Counted from the stretch's first letter, positions 10,379 through 19,470 are shown. The stretch: DNA of 64,000 bases from Altererythrobacter sp. CAU 1644 (GCF_029623755.1 NZ_CP121106.1:755001-819000); one strand, 5' to 3'. The notes: generated by a model not told the origin, from the letters alone. Made by a program: numbers and translations.

Positions 10379-10849
10379 CTAACCGCCCGGTCCAGCTCCG
10401 CCACCGGGACCCGGGGCACCGACCTGGCCGATATTGCCGAACAGGTCCTCGAGGAAACCGCGCTCCCGACCCAGGGTCGGCGTTTCGTCGCCATCCGGGC
10501 TGATATAGGCCAGTTGCTCGACTCCGCTCGTTTCGGCTCTCACCACGTTGCCGGCATCGTCGAAGGATACCGCTAGCACCGAATGCGACTTGATCCGCGG
10601 GCGCACGAAAGGCTTACGGCCGGTAATGCTGGAAATGTAATACCAGGTCTTCTCACCATACTCGCTGACATAGCTCGGGCGCCCAAGAGTGCCTTCGACC
10701 GACTGGCGATTGTCGATCCCCGGCTGGATCGAATTGACCAGCACCGGATCGACCACGTAGCCGCGCGATTCGCGGATCGACGTGCATCCCGCGAGTCCGA
10801 CGCCCATCGCCAGAACCAGGCCGAGTTTGAAAGCCTTCGCCCTATCCAT
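10379..10849 (-). CDS. bamE: Outer membrane protein assembly factor BamE (SmpA/OmlA lipoprotein)
   Basis: 156 residues from the ATG at 10849. The N-terminus is a lipoprotein signal with lipobox LAGC (Cys near residue 22). The SmpA/OmlA fold follows: VLVNSIQPGIDNRQSVEGTL, then GRPSYVSEYGEKTWYYISSI. A Gly/Pro-rich tail ends the protein. BamE is an outer-membrane-anchored partner of BamA/BamD in beta-barrel insertion. The frame is open further upstream to 11458, but that extension is opposite the real gene at 11030-11545 and lacks a signal peptide, so the later start is preferred. It is divergent from the bc1 chaperone gene. Confidence 0.88.
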   Translation of the reverse strand: MDRAKAFKLGLVLAMGVGLAGCTSIRESRGYVVDPVLVNSIQPGIDNRQSVEGTLGRPSYVSEYGEKTWYYISSITGRKPFVRPRIKSHSVLAVSFDDAGNVVRAETSGVEQLAYISPDGDETPTLGRERGFLEDLFGNIGQVGAPGPGGGAGPGG

Positions 10850-11029
10850 CGAATCGCAAACCTTCTTTATCCTTGGGGGACACGTGGCGATTGCCCGCGC
10901 CCTAACCATTCCTATATGCGCCAAGTGCCTTAAGGCGATGGCGCGCGGCATGCAACGCCGCGTATTGCCGCCACTGGGCATTACGAATTGAATTGCGGCT
11001 GAACGCTGCGCAACGAGAGCTTTCGCCCC

Positions 11030-11545
11030 ATGTCCTTTCTCTCCAAGCTTCTGGGAACCGAGCCCGACCCGCGCGAAGCGCTCCGTCCGCTGTGGCACAA
11101 GGTAGTGGAACTGGCTCGAGCGCCAGCCTGGTATGCAGAGTGCGGCGTCGCCGACACGGTTACGGGTCGGTTCGACATGATCACCGCGGTGCTTTCGGTG
11201 ATGATGGTGCGGCTCGAGGCCAGCGACATGCGGTCCGAAAGCGCCTTCTTGGCTGAGCTGTTCGTCGACGACATGGACGGCCAGTTGCGCGAATTCGGCG
11301 TGAACGATGTCGTGGTTGGCAAGCGGATGGGCAAGCTGATGAGCCTTCTCGGCGGCAGGCTCGGCGCTTATCGGAGCGCCCTGGTCGAACGCGACGCGGC
11401 GAGGCTTTCGCAGGCGGTCGAGCGAAACACCAGTTTCGCCGAGGGCGGCTCCGCACAATGCGTTGCGGACAGGATGCTCGCACTCGCAGAGCGGCTCGCC
11501 ACCATCGACGATCCCACCCTGATAAAGGCAGGAACGGCGGTATGA
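11030..11545 (+). CDS. Ubiquinol-cytochrome c chaperone family protein
   Basis: 171 residues, helical, with the family pattern LWHKVVELARAPAWYAECGV followed by ADTVTGRFDMI. The middle FLAELFVDDMDGQLREFGVN and VGKRMGKLM segments also fit the UQCC1/CBP3 family, the proteins that help cytochrome b and the bc1 complex assemble at the inner membrane. Its stop overlaps the next start by four bases (TATGA), so it is co-translated with the YceD gene, an arrangement common in sphingomonads. Confidence 0.82.
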   Translation: MSFLSKLLGTEPDPREALRPLWHKVVELARAPAWYAECGVADTVTGRFDMITAVLSVMMVRLEASDMRSESAFLAELFVDDMDGQLREFGVNDVVVGKRMGKLMSLLGGRLGAYRSALVERDAARLSQAVERNTSFAEGGSAQCVADRMLALAERLATIDDPTLIKAGTAV

Positions 11546-12075
11546 GCGAGAATGAACTCACGCGCATCGTCAAGGCGCGCCAACTACCGGCTGCGGCCAT
11601 TGTCATCGATGCAGATGAAAACGAACGAACTGCGCTGGCACGGCGGTTCGGGATTCCCGCGGTCAACGCGATCCACGCGGAGATCTCGCTCGAAGAGGAT
11701 GGCAAGGCGGTACTCGCGCGCGGCACTCTAACCGCCAATATCGTTCAGAACTGCGCGGTCTCGGGTGAAGAGTTCGAAGTTTCGATCGATGAGCCGCTGC
11801 TGATGCGATTCGTCAAGGAAGGGCAGATCGATCCCGCCCTGTCCGAAGACGAGGAGATTGAGATCGAGATCAGCCCGGAAGACTGCGACGAGATCGAATA
11901 CTCAGGCGAATCTTTCGATCTCGGCGAGGCGGTGGCGCAATCGCTGGGCCTCGCGATCGACCCCTATGCCGAAGGGCCGGAAGCGGATGCTGTCCGTAGG
12001 GCGGCCGGAATCACGGGCGACGATACTCCTAGCGGTCCACTCGCCGATGCTTTGCGAGGGCTAAGGAAGGAATGA
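11542..12075 (+). CDS. YceD/DUF177 family protein
   Basis: 177 residues from the ATG at 11542, which overlaps the previous stop. It shows the YceD pattern: a strand-rich N-terminus, ARGTLTANIVQNCAVSGEEF (the conserved segment that in many homologues carries a Cys), VSIDEPLLMRFV, and an acidic centre. YceD is usually encoded next to rpmF and is linked to 23S rRNA maturation; here rpmF and plsX are not adjacent. Function is inferred from family only. Confidence 0.78.
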   Translation: MSENELTRIVKARQLPAAAIVIDADENERTALARRFGIPAVNAIHAEISLEEDGKAVLARGTLTANIVQNCAVSGEEFEVSIDEPLLMRFVKEGQIDPALSEDEEIEIEISPEDCDEIEYSGESFDLGEAVAQSLGLAIDPYAEGPEADAVRRAAGITGDDTPSGPLADALRGLRKE

Positions 12076-12461
12076 CCCTTCCTCTCTTGAGGGCATCCTA
12101 ATTCGGGCTCGGGAATCGGCTGTGTGAGCGCGTATGGGGCCGGAATGCTAACGGCGTCGGGGCACGATTCCCGCCTTTCCGGCGACTGTGACCTGATTGC
12201 GATTTACCGGTTATGCAACGGTTCGCCGCAAGATGCGCTCATGCCAACCATAGGATGGCTGGACTCTTCGGAACCGTTCATATGAGAGAAAGGTTAATCC
12301 GAACACTCGGCAAATCCATAGCGTTCATGTGCGGCCATTCGCCGCGCTAGTCACACAACGAGATCATGGAAATTCGATAGCCGGGCACGCCAGAGGGGAG
12401 GCGGTCGGACACAGAGTTGTGGAATCACAGCATCGGCTGTCATAAGTTTAAGGAGTAACCA
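12076..12461. other. 386-bp intergenic region upstream of the OmpA-like gene
   Basis: No gene of convincing length, no clear hairpin terminator and no tRNA. A 22-codon ATG frame at about 12281-12349 has no ribosome-binding site and is probably chance. The 3' end carries a strong ribosome-binding site (AAGGAG, 12450-12455) for the OmpA-like gene. The length suggests a long leader or distal regulation, but no specific element is recognisable. Confidence 0.6.
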
Positions 12462-13364
12462 ATGAATACCTTTTCGAAGAAGTCGGGAATGCTGTTCCTG
12501 ATAAGCGCGCTGGCCATTCCGGCGACGAGCAGCCTGACCGCACAGGAGCTCGACGCGTCGGAAGGTGAAGTTCTCACCACCGTCTATGGTTCGCCGCCTG
12601 CGGACCTGGCCGGCATGAACGAAGGCCCGGACCTCGAAGGCTTCATCTCAGCACGTAGCGACAACAAGCTGCAGATCACGACCATCGACGGCAGCAACAC
12701 CGTCGTGCTGATCAGCGAAGGCACCAAGATCAAGTCGAAAGGTGGCTTCCTGGGCCTCAACCGCGACAAGCTCGGCGCCGACCAGCTGCTCAACGGTCTG
12801 CCTGTTTCCGTCGAAACCGTTCGTTGGGCCAATGGCCTGGTGGCCAGCGAGATCGACCTGAAGAGCAAGGACCTCAAGACCGCTGCGATGATCCGCAACG
12901 GCACCGAGCAGCGCTTTGGCGAGCACGACACGCGCATCGCCAAGAACAGCGCAGCGACCGATGCCCTGCGCAGCCGCATGGGCGACATCGACAAGTACAA
13001 CATCAAGGGTTCGACCAACGTCTATTTCGACACCGGTAAGTGGAACCTTTCGGGCCAGGCCCAGAACGAGCTCTGCAATGCCGCAGCCGAAGCTGACGCG
13101 ATGGAGAACGCCCTGCTGCTGGTCGTCGGCTACACCGATTCGGTCGGTGACGAAGACTACAACCAGGTGCTGAGCGAGCGCCGTGCCGGCCGCGTCGTCA
13201 ACTACCTGCAGCAGAAGTGCGGCTGGAAGCCCTGGCGCATGGTCACCCCGACCGGCATGGCCGAATCGGATCCGGCGGCTGACAACAGCACGGCGGAAGG
13301 CCGCGCCCAGAACCGCCGCGTTTCGGTGAACATCCTCGTCAGCAAGGCTGTCGACGAAATCTAA
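12462..13364 (+). CDS. OmpA-family peptidoglycan-binding envelope protein
   Basis: 300 residues with a Sec signal peptide (hydrophobic core MLFLISALAIPATSSL, cleavage near TAQE). Residues 60-145 form a strand-rich domain that is not a beta-barrel. A short helical linker follows, then the C-terminal OmpA-like domain (about 185-295) with VGYTDSVGDEDYNQVLSERR and the closing NRRVSVNIL, the motif that contacts diaminopimelate in peptidoglycan. It likely tethers the outer membrane or a periplasmic complex to the cell wall. Excellent ribosome-binding site (AAGGAG, 6 bp from ATG) and a strong terminator directly downstream suggest a highly expressed single-gene transcript. Confidence 0.85.
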   Translation: MNTFSKKSGMLFLISALAIPATSSLTAQELDASEGEVLTTVYGSPPADLAGMNEGPDLEGFISARSDNKLQITTIDGSNTVVLISEGTKIKSKGGFLGLNRDKLGADQLLNGLPVSVETVRWANGLVASEIDLKSKDLKTAAMIRNGTEQRFGEHDTRIAKNSAATDALRSRMGDIDKYNIKGSTNVYFDTGKWNLSGQAQNELCNAAAEADAMENALLLVVGYTDSVGDEDYNQVLSERRAGRVVNYLQQKCGWKPWRMVTPTGMAESDPAADNSTAEGRAQNRRVSVNILVSKAVDEI

Positions 13365-13433
13365 GGCGCGAGGGGATGGGCTTGGACCTGTCCCGACGCC
13401 GCATAACGGCGCGTCCAGCGCGCCCAGTTAAGG

Positions 13434-13470
13434 AAAAGCCGGGTGGCCATTGATGGCTGTCCGGCTTTTT
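13434..13470 (+). terminator. Rho-independent terminator of the OmpA-like gene
   Basis: AAAAGCCGG (13434-13442) pairs with CCGGCTTTT (13461-13469), continuing into a T-run. The inner loop contains TGGCCATTGATGGCT, which can extend the stem. Confidence 0.8.
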
Positions 13471-13554
13471 CGTTCAATCTTGCCTCTTGTTGCCGATCTT
13501 GAAGGCAGCCGCGCATTGAGGCACCCTCCCCTCTCTTGATGCGGAGGGAGAGAC

Positions 13555-14322
13555 ATGAGCGCATTGGCGAGGAATCGCGTCGGGCAATATGAAGTCGCGA
13601 GCGATCTGTCGTTCGGCGACTTGAGCGCTGCAGTGGCCGCTGGCTGGCGCGATTTTCGTGCAGCACCGCTCTACGGGCTGTTCTTCGCGGCAATCTTTGC
13701 CGCCGCCGGGATCGGGCTGTCCTACTACTTCTACAATCGCGGCGAACTCGCCTGGCTGATCGCTGCCGCCGCGGGTTTTCCGCTGCTCGCGCCCTTCGCC
13801 GCCGCGGGCCTCTACGAAGTTAGCCGTCGCCGCCTCTCGGGCGATTCGATCGGCTGGGGTCCGGTGCTCGGTGCGGTCAAGGCGGGCGACGGCCAGTTGC
13901 CGGTCATGGGCGTGATCGCCTTCGTCATTTTCGCCTTCTGGGTCATCCTGGCGCACACGGTGTTTGGGGTGTTTCTTGGTCAGTCGGGCCTTGGCGCGAC
14001 CCCGCTGCAAACCCTCCTCACCCCGGCCGGCCTCGGCATGCTCGGCGTAGGCAGTGCGATCGGCGGGATCGTGGCGCTGTTCCTCTTCGCAATCACGGTG
14101 GTGAGCCTGCCGATGCTGATCGACCGCGAGGTTGATTTCATTACCGCGATCATCGTCAGCGTGCGCGTGGTGCAGCTCAACACCTTCTTAATGCTGAGCT
14201 GGGCTGTGATTATCGCGCTGCTCGCATTCGCCGCGATGGCGCCGGCGTTCGTCGGATTGCTGGTCGTGCTGCCCTTGCTAGGCCACGCGACATTCCACCT
14301 GTACCGCCGCGCGGTGAGGTAG
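13555..14322 (+). CDS. DUF2189 domain membrane protein
   Basis: 255 residues with six hydrophobic segments and the DUF2189 opening LSFGDLSAAVAAGWRDFRAA followed by PLYGLFFA. The C-terminal half includes the conserved stretch LPMLIDREVDFITAIIVSVR. It is an inner-membrane protein of unknown function, widespread in alphaproteobacteria and sometimes near cytochrome oxidase genes; no such genes lie here. GGAGGGAG upstream supports the start. It is convergent with ssb. Confidence 0.8.
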   Translation: MSALARNRVGQYEVASDLSFGDLSAAVAAGWRDFRAAPLYGLFFAAIFAAAGIGLSYYFYNRGELAWLIAAAAGFPLLAPFAAAGLYEVSRRRLSGDSIGWGPVLGAVKAGDGQLPVMGVIAFVIFAFWVILAHTVFGVFLGQSGLGATPLQTLLTPAGLGMLGVGSAIGGIVALFLFAITVVSLPMLIDREVDFITAIIVSVRVVQLNTFLMLSWAVIIALLAFAAMAPAFVGLLVVLPLLGHATFHLYRRAVR

Positions 14323-14338
14323 TCTCGGCCGTCCGGCC

Positions 14339-14857
14339 TCAGAACGGGATATCGTCGTCGAGATCGTCGTAGTTCGAGCCGCCGCCCGAGCCACTTCCGC
14401 CCGAACCGCCACCACCCTGGTTCCAGCCGCCACCCGAGCCGCCGCCATTGCCGTTCGAGCCGCCGCCGTAGCTGCCGCCACCGCCACCGCCGCGCTGGCC
14501 GCCGCCCGCACCATCGAGCATGGTCAGCGTGCCGTTCAAGCCGCGGATCACGACTTCGGTTGAATATCGGTCATTGCCCGACTGGTCCTGCCACTTGCGG
14601 GTCTGGAGCTGGCCCTCGATGTAAACCTTGCTACCCTTCTTGAGGAAGCGTTCGACCACCCCGACCAGGCCTTCGGAAAAGATGGCCACTGTGTGCCATT
14701 CAGTACGTTCCTGACGCTCGCCGGTGTTGCGATCCTTCCAGGTTTCACTGGTCGCAATGCGCAGATTGGCGACCTTGCCGCCGTTCTGGAAGGTGCGGAT
14801 CTCCGGATCAGCCCCCAGGTTCCCGATGAGCATTACCTTGTTGAGAGACCCGGCCAT
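14339..14857 (-). CDS. ssb: Single-stranded DNA-binding protein
   Basis: 172 residues. The N-terminal OB fold (1-110) has [32 protein letters not shown] and the [20 protein letters not shown] strand pair. A Gly/Ser/Asn-rich linker follows, and the acidic tip ends DDDIPF, the docking peptide for repair and replication partners. The gene begins 15 bp after feoB on the same strand, an unusual neighbour for ssb, and could be partly read from the feoAB transcript. Confidence 0.96.
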   Translation of the reverse strand: MAGSLNKVMLIGNLGADPEIRTFQNGGKVANLRIATSETWKDRNTGERQERTEWHTVAIFSEGLVGVVERFLKKGSKVYIEGQLQTRKWQDQSGNDRYSTEVVIRGLNGTLTMLDGAGGGQRGGGGGGSYGGGSNGNGGGSGGGWNQGGGGSGGSGSGGGSNYDDLDDDIPF

Positions 14858-14872
14858 CCGATACTTCCTTCG

Positions 14873-16729
14873 CTATAATCCGAGCGCCAGTGCGCTCCAG
14901 TAGGTGATTCCGGCGAACACATAAGCGAGCGCGAACAGGTAAGCCAACATGAAGCTGGGCCATTTCCACCCGTTTGTCTCGCGTCGGGCGACAGCGATCG
15001 TCGAAAGGCACTGCGGGGCGAAGACAAACCAGGCGAGGAAGGCGAGCGCAGTGGGCAGGCTCCAGCGCGCGGCGATCTGGTCGCGCAAAGCGTTCTCGGT
15101 CGCGGCCTCATCCTCAGATTCGACGGCATAGGTCGTCGCCAGCGAGGCGACGGCAACCTCGCGCGCGGCCATGGCGGGGACCAGAGCCAACGTCATTTCG
15201 CGGTTGAAGCCGATCGGCTCGAAGGCGGGCTGCATCACGTTGGCGATTTGTCCGGCAAAGCTCGCGTCGAGTTGGTTCTCGCCCGGATCGGCCTTGGGGA
15301 ACGTCAACAGCAGCCATAGCACCACCGTGACCGCAAAAATGATCGTACCCGCACGGCGCAGGAACACCCAGGCGCGCTGCCAAAGCCCGATCAGGAGATC
15401 CTTGATCGCCGGCCACTGGTAGCGCGGTAGTTCCATGATGAACCCACTAGCAGCCCCCTTGGTGACCGAACGCCGCAACACGAGGGCGACCAGCATCGCA
15501 CCGATGATCCCGGCGCAATAGAGTACAAACAGCACCAGCCCCTGTAGTCCTATGCCCGGACCCACGCTCGTCGCGGGAATCACCGCCGCAATGATGACCG
15601 CATAGACCGGCAGGCGCGCCGAGCAGGTCATCATCGGGGCGATCAGGATCGTCGTCAGCCGGTCCTTGGGATCGGCGATGCTGCGCGTCGCCATGATGCC
15701 AGGGATGGCACAGGCAAAACTCGACAGCAGCGGAATGAAGCTGCGGCCCGACAGGCCGACGCTTGCCATCAGGCGGTCCATCAGGAACGCGGCGCGCGCC
15801 AAATACCCGCTCGCTTCCATCACCAAGATGAAGAAGAACAGGATCACGATCTGCGGCAGGAACACTACGACCGAGCCGACACCCGCAATCACGCCTTCAG
15901 TGAGGAAATCGCGGAAGAACCCGGCTGGCATGCTTCCCGCGACCCAGCCCGCGACCGCTTCGGTGGCACCTTCGATCACGCCGATGAAGGGATCGGCCCA
16001 AGCAAACACTGCCTGGAACATGACGAAGAGCAGCCCGAACAGGATGATCGGGCCAAGCCATGGATGAAGCAGCAACTTGTCGAGCCCGGCGTGGAGACGA
16101 TGCGTGCCGCTCTCCGACAGGATTGCCGCTTTGGCGATGTTCTTCGCCGCCAGCCGCCGTTCGGGCAACGTGAGATGACCGGCCGGGCGTTCCTCGGCAT
16201 GCTCGGGATCACCCTTGCGCACCGCAGCAATCGCGGCGGTCAGTTCAGCCAGACCCCGCCGCCGGACGGCCACGGTCGGCACCACCGGGACGCCCAGCGC
16301 ATGGCCCAGTGCTTCCGGATCGATCACCAGACCATCGCGCTCGGCAAGATCGACCATGTTGAGTGCGACCACAGTGGGCTTCCCGAGTTCGATCACTTCC
16401 TGCGCGAAGACGAGATGCTGCTCGATATTGGCGGCATCAAGCACCAGCACAATCACGTCTGGGCGGGCCTCGCCCTCGAACTCACCCATCACCACCTTGC
16501 GCGTTACTTCCTCGTCGGGGCTTGTGGTCTCGTGAAGGCTGTAGCTGCCGGGCAGGTCGAGCAATTCGATGGGTTGCCCGCCGGGCGTGGTCGCCCGGCC
16601 CGCTTTCCGCTCGACCGTAACGCCGGGATAATTGGCGATCTTCTGGCGCGCACCGGTCAGCGCATTGAACAGCGCACTTTTGCCCGCATTGGGGTTGCCG
16701 ACGAGCGCAATCCTGGGAAGCGGGTTCAT
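14873..16729 (-). CDS. feoB: Ferrous iron transporter FeoB
   Basis: 618 residues. The N-terminal G domain shows G1 GNPNAGKS at 11-18, a G3 DLPGSYSL stretch and a G4-like NMVD. This is followed by the GDI-like helical spacer and about eight to ten transmembrane segments containing the two Gate repeats (NEAR SGYLARAAFLMDRLMASVGL and SGFIMELPRYQWP). FeoB moves Fe2+ across the inner membrane, with GTP and FeoA required. The length is at the short end for the family because the FeoC-like tail is absent. Four-base overlap with feoA (ATGA) shows translational coupling. Confidence 0.95.
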   Translation of the reverse strand: MNPLPRIALVGNPNAGKSALFNALTGARQKIANYPGVTVERKAGRATTPGGQPIELLDLPGSYSLHETTSPDEEVTRKVVMGEFEGEARPDVIVLVLDAANIEQHLVFAQEVIELGKPTVVALNMVDLAERDGLVIDPEALGHALGVPVVPTVAVRRRGLAELTAAIAAVRKGDPEHAEERPAGHLTLPERRLAAKNIAKAAILSESGTHRLHAGLDKLLLHPWLGPIILFGLLFVMFQAVFAWADPFIGVIEGATEAVAGWVAGSMPAGFFRDFLTEGVIAGVGSVVVFLPQIVILFFFILVMEASGYLARAAFLMDRLMASVGLSGRSFIPLLSSFACAIPGIMATRSIADPKDRLTTILIAPMMTCSARLPVYAVIIAAVIPATSVGPGIGLQGLVLFVLYCAGIIGAMLVALVLRRSVTKGAASGFIMELPRYQWPAIKDLLIGLWQRAWVFLRRAGTIIFAVTVVLWLLLTFPKADPGENQLDASFAGQIANVMQPAFEPIGFNREMTLALVPAMAAREVAVASLATTYAVESEDEAATENALRDQIAARWSLPTALAFLAWFVFAPQCLSTIAVARRETNGWKWPSFMLAYLFALAYVFAGITYWSALALGL

Positions 16730-16977
16730 ACAGCGCCCTCGCCCACGGAAACCTGCATCGCGGCCGCATGGGCGCGGCGCAGAGCTACCGTCATGCGCCC
16801 GACCGTGACCGCAAGCGGGTCGCTGCCGGCAAACACGCCGCGATGCGCGACCTGCACTTCGACTCCTTCGTCGATGCCCAGAGCGCGCAACCGGCGCGCC
16901 TCATCGGGAGCGAGATCATCCCAGCGGATCGAAGTGATAGTCGCGCTGGTACCGCGCGGCAGGTGGTCGAGCGTCAT
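16726..16977 (-). CDS. feoA: Ferrous iron transport accessory protein FeoA
   Basis: 83 residues forming one SH3-like FeoA domain: MTLDHLPRGTSATITSIRWD, the LRALGIDEGVEVQV core, then GSDPLAVTVGRMTVALRR. FeoA binds the cytoplasmic part of FeoB and is needed for uptake. The ATG at 16977 is chosen over an in-frame start 36 bp upstream, which would read through the likely operator at 17007-17025. It is first gene of feoA-feoB-(ssb). Confidence 0.9.
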   Translation of the reverse strand: MTLDHLPRGTSATITSIRWDDLAPDEARRLRALGIDEGVEVQVAHRGVFAGSDPLAVTVGRMTVALRRAHAAAMQVSVGEGAV

Positions 16978-17006
16978 GCAAACCGCGCTGCCAGAGCGCG
17001 CCCCTA

Positions 17007-17025
17007 ATTGCAACCGATTATCAAT
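17007..17025. promoter_or_regulatory. Possible Fur/Irr-type operator upstream of feoAB
   Basis: A 19-bp imperfect palindrome, ATTG-N11-CAAT, containing GATAAT on the minus strand, lies 30-48 bp ahead of feoA. Size and AT-rich composition fit an iron-responsive box, and feoAB is a usual iron-regulated target. The match to either the Fur or the Irr consensus is only partial. Confidence 0.4.
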
Positions 17026-17036
17026 AGCGGCTAGCG

Positions 17037-17711
17037 CTATCGTGTCGGATAGCGCAACCGTCCGAGGAAGCGCGAAATGCTGAAATACTCGCGCTCACCG
17101 CCCAGCAACTGGGCCTTGGCTTTCTCGAATTTCATCACACCGTCGATTCGCCGGTCGAGGAAGGCATAGCTGACCTGCTTGCCTTCGCTTTGATCGTCGA
17201 CAAACACCGCCAGGGTCGCAGCGTAGATCGAGGCCAGGATCGCCCGCTTGGTGTAGTGGTTGTAGTCGGTCGCGGTATCACCCGCGAGCCGCCACATCTC
17301 ATCGGCGCTGCGCCAACCGGTCTTGAGCGCGCGTCGCGCATTTTGCGGCATTGCCATGATTGCAGTGGCGCGGCGCACCGATTCCTCGAGCCCCGTAACC
17401 GCCTCAAGCCGATACGCAATAAGCTCGCGAATACGCTCGCGAATTTTCAGCGATGCGATCCGTTCCGCCGGAAAGGCGTCGATCATCGCCAGATCGATAT
17501 TGACGATCCACGCATCGATCATGTCCATCGCCCCGCCGGGGAAGGCGAGCCGCGCGACATCCGCATTGGCGCCGACCGCATCGGCCGCCGTGACCAGCGC
17601 AGTGTCGCTCCAGCCATCGAAGATCGCATTCGCAGCGATCTCGGGCGCGAGCGCGACGCGCAGCTCGTCGAGCGTCATGTCGGCGTAATCGAGCGTCGCG
17701 GTCTCCACCAT
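17037..17711 (-). CDS. COQ9 family protein, ubiquinone biosynthesis accessory
   Basis: 224 residues from the ATG at 17711. It is all-helical with a TetR-like fold pattern: MTLDELRVALAPEIAANAIF, then GWSDTALVTAADAVGANADVA (the COQ9 helix-turn-helix-like segment), and the C-terminal ATDYNHYTKRAILASIYAAT, the conserved region of COQ9. COQ9 binds ubiquinone precursors and presents them to the hydroxylase COQ7. The start is one base from the ankyrin-gene stop, so the two are probably one transcript. Confidence 0.85.
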   Translation of the reverse strand: MVETATLDYADMTLDELRVALAPEIAANAIFDGWSDTALVTAADAVGANADVARLAFPGGAMDMIDAWIVNIDLAMIDAFPAERIASLKIRERIRELIAYRLEAVTGLEESVRRATAIMAMPQNARRALKTGWRSADEMWRLAGDTATDYNHYTKRAILASIYAATLAVFVDDQSEGKQVSYAFLDRRIDGVMKFEKAKAQLLGGEREYFSISRFLGRLRYPTR

Positions 17712-17712
17712 G

Positions 17713-18333
17713 TCAGATCGAGGGTCCGTAGTCTTTGTCCTGGCCCTTGCCTGCACGTTCCTCGTCGGCGCGAGTGAATTCCTCCACCATGGCGCGATTG
17801 CCTTGCGCCAATGTCGCGTAGTCGCGCGCCGTGCGGCCCGAATTGTCCGTTCGGTCGGGATTGGCGCCATTGGCGAGCAGCAGCCGGATCAAAGCTGTAT
17901 CCCGGCGATGCACCGCAGCGATCAGCGGAGTTTCGCCGGCAACGTCGGTGACATCGACCTCGGCCCCAGCCTTGATCAAGGCTTCGACGCCCTCGACAAA
18001 GCCGAGCCGCACTGCAAGCTGGATCGGGGCAGTGCCCTTTTTGTCCTTGACGTTCGGATTGGCACCACGCTGCGCGAGAAACCTGATCCAGGTGACGTCA
18101 CGGCGCTCGGTCACGATATGCATCGCCGTTTCGCCGCTCGAGATGTCGCGCGTGTTGATCAGCGTGCTGCCCGGCTCGTTCAGGGCATTGGTCACGGCGT
18201 CGCCATCGCGCTCCTTGACCGCCTTGAGGAACTCATAGCCATCGGAGAACATCTGCGCCCCCGCTGGCGCGGAAAGTGCCATGCCCCCCAGGGCTGCTGC
18301 CAACGCAATCTTGCGCATAACGGCCCGCGTCAT
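17713..18333 (-). CDS. Secreted ankyrin-repeat protein
   Basis: 206 residues with a signal peptide (RKIALAAALGGMALSAPAGA) and four ankyrin repeats at about 40-180. Diagnostic segments include GETAMHIVTERRDVTWIRFL, GTAPIQLAVRLGFVEGVEAL and GETPLIAAVHRRDTALIRLL. It should be a periplasmic protein-protein interaction module. Partner unknown; linkage to COQ9 may be only positional. Confidence 0.8.
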   Translation of the reverse strand: MTRAVMRKIALAAALGGMALSAPAGAQMFSDGYEFLKAVKERDGDAVTNALNEPGSTLINTRDISSGETAMHIVTERRDVTWIRFLAQRGANPNVKDKKGTAPIQLAVRLGFVEGVEALIKAGAEVDVTDVAGETPLIAAVHRRDTALIRLLLANGANPDRTDNSGRTARDYATLAQGNRAMVEEFTRADEERAGKGQDKDYGPSI

Positions 18334-18403
18334 GCTGTCATCCTTTCGAAAACCCTGCCACTATCAGCTTGATCCGCTGTCGCGCGTCACCAGTTAGCAG
18401 ACC

Positions 18404-19042
18404 ATGAACCAGCTTGCCATGCCTGTAACAAAACGAAATCTTCTCCTCGCGCTCATTGGCGCATCCTTGCTGGGGCTGACTGCCTGCGGAGACGCAGGAA
18501 GCCCTCAGGGAAGCGCCGCAGAGGCTTCCATGCCACCGCTCCAGGGCGCCGATATCGGCGGCGAGTTCGAGCTTGTGGACAAGAATGGCAAGTCAGTGCG
18601 CTGGTCCGATTTCGACGGGAAGTACCGTACTGTCTACTTCGGCTTCACCTATTGCCCCGACGTCTGCCCGACCGACGTCCAGCGCGCGATGCGCGGACTG
18701 AAACAATTGGCGCAGGCTGATCCGGGAAAGGCCGCGAAGATCCAGCCGATCTTCATTTCCGTGGATCCGGAACGTGACACTCCCGAAGCCGTCGGCCAAT
18801 TCACCGCCGCATTCTCAGACGACCTTGTTGGTCTCACCGGCACTCCCGAGCAGGTCAAGGCGGTGGCCGATGCCTTCCGCGTCTATTACGAACGCGGCGA
18901 AGAGCAGGACGGCGGTGGCTACCTCGTCAACCACTCGGCCATCACCTACCTGTTCGGCCCCAAGGGCGAACCGCTGGCAACGCTCCCGACCGATCAGGGA
19001 CCGGAGGCGGTAGCGGCAGAACTGGCGAAATGGGTGAATTGA
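18404..19042 (+). CDS. SCO1/SenC-family copper chaperone lipoprotein
   Basis: 212 residues with a lipoprotein signal (LLGLTAC, Cys28) and a thioredoxin fold. The copper-binding CPDVC is at 84-88 and the distal His is H177 in LVNHSAITYLF, the full Sco metal site. Sco proteins deliver copper to the CuA centre of cytochrome c oxidase on the periplasmic side. No oxidase genes are in the window. An alternative start is the ATG 15 bp downstream. The last 13 bp overlap the next gene. Confidence 0.9.
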   Translation: MNQLAMPVTKRNLLLALIGASLLGLTACGDAGSPQGSAAEASMPPLQGADIGGEFELVDKNGKSVRWSDFDGKYRTVYFGFTYCPDVCPTDVQRAMRGLKQLAQADPGKAAKIQPIFISVDPERDTPEAVGQFTAAFSDDLVGLTGTPEQVKAVADAFRVYYERGEEQDGGGYLVNHSAITYLFGPKGEPLATLPTDQGPEAVAAELAKWVN

Positions 19043-19470
19043 GGAAGCGCTTCTGGGAACTGCCGCTGGCCGATCTGAGCCGTGCGGAATGGGAAGCCTT
19101 GTGCGACGGGTGCGGGCGCTGCTGCCTGCACAAGATCGAGGACGATGAAACCGGCGCCATCGAGGATACCAATGTCGCCTGCAAGCTGCTCGACACGGAA
19201 AACGCCCGCTGCAGCGACTATCGAAACCGCAAGGCCTTCGTACCCGACTGCCTGCGCCTGACGCTGCGCATCATGGACGATGTTCCGTGGCTGCCACGCA
19301 CCTGCGCCTATCGCCTGCGGCATGCCGATGAACCCTTGCCCGAATGGCATTACCTGATCTCGGGCGATCCGGAGGCGGTCAAGCATGCGGGCGTCTCGGT
19401 CGCCGGACGAGTGGTGAGCGAAACCGACGCAGGGCCGCTCGAGCACCATATCGTGGAGTGGAATCCGTGA
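19030..19470 (+). CDS. YcgN/YkgJ-type cysteine-cluster protein (UPF0260)
   Basis: 146 residues. The Cys set CDGCGRCCLHK plus later Cys in NVACKLL, ARCSDY, DCLRL and RTCAYRL matches the UPF0260 family, thought to bind a metal, possibly Zn or Fe. Function unknown. Translationally coupled on both sides: 13-bp overlap with the Sco gene and 4-bp (GTGA) overlap with the following metallopeptidase. Confidence 0.85.
   Translation: MGELRKRFWELPLADLSRAEWEALCDGCGRCCLHKIEDDETGAIEDTNVACKLLDTENARCSDYRNRKAFVPDCLRLTLRIMDDVPWLPRTCAYRLRHADEPLPEWHYLISGDPEAVKHAGVSVAGRVVSETDAGPLEHHIVEWNP

Noticed and set aside
10850..11458. Upstream extension of the bamE frame
   Set aside because: It lies opposite the bc1 chaperone gene and would place the lipoprotein signal in the middle of the protein.
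12281..12349. 22-codon frame ahead of the OmpA-like gene
   Set aside because: No ribosome-binding site, no coupling to the next gene, and length within chance expectation.
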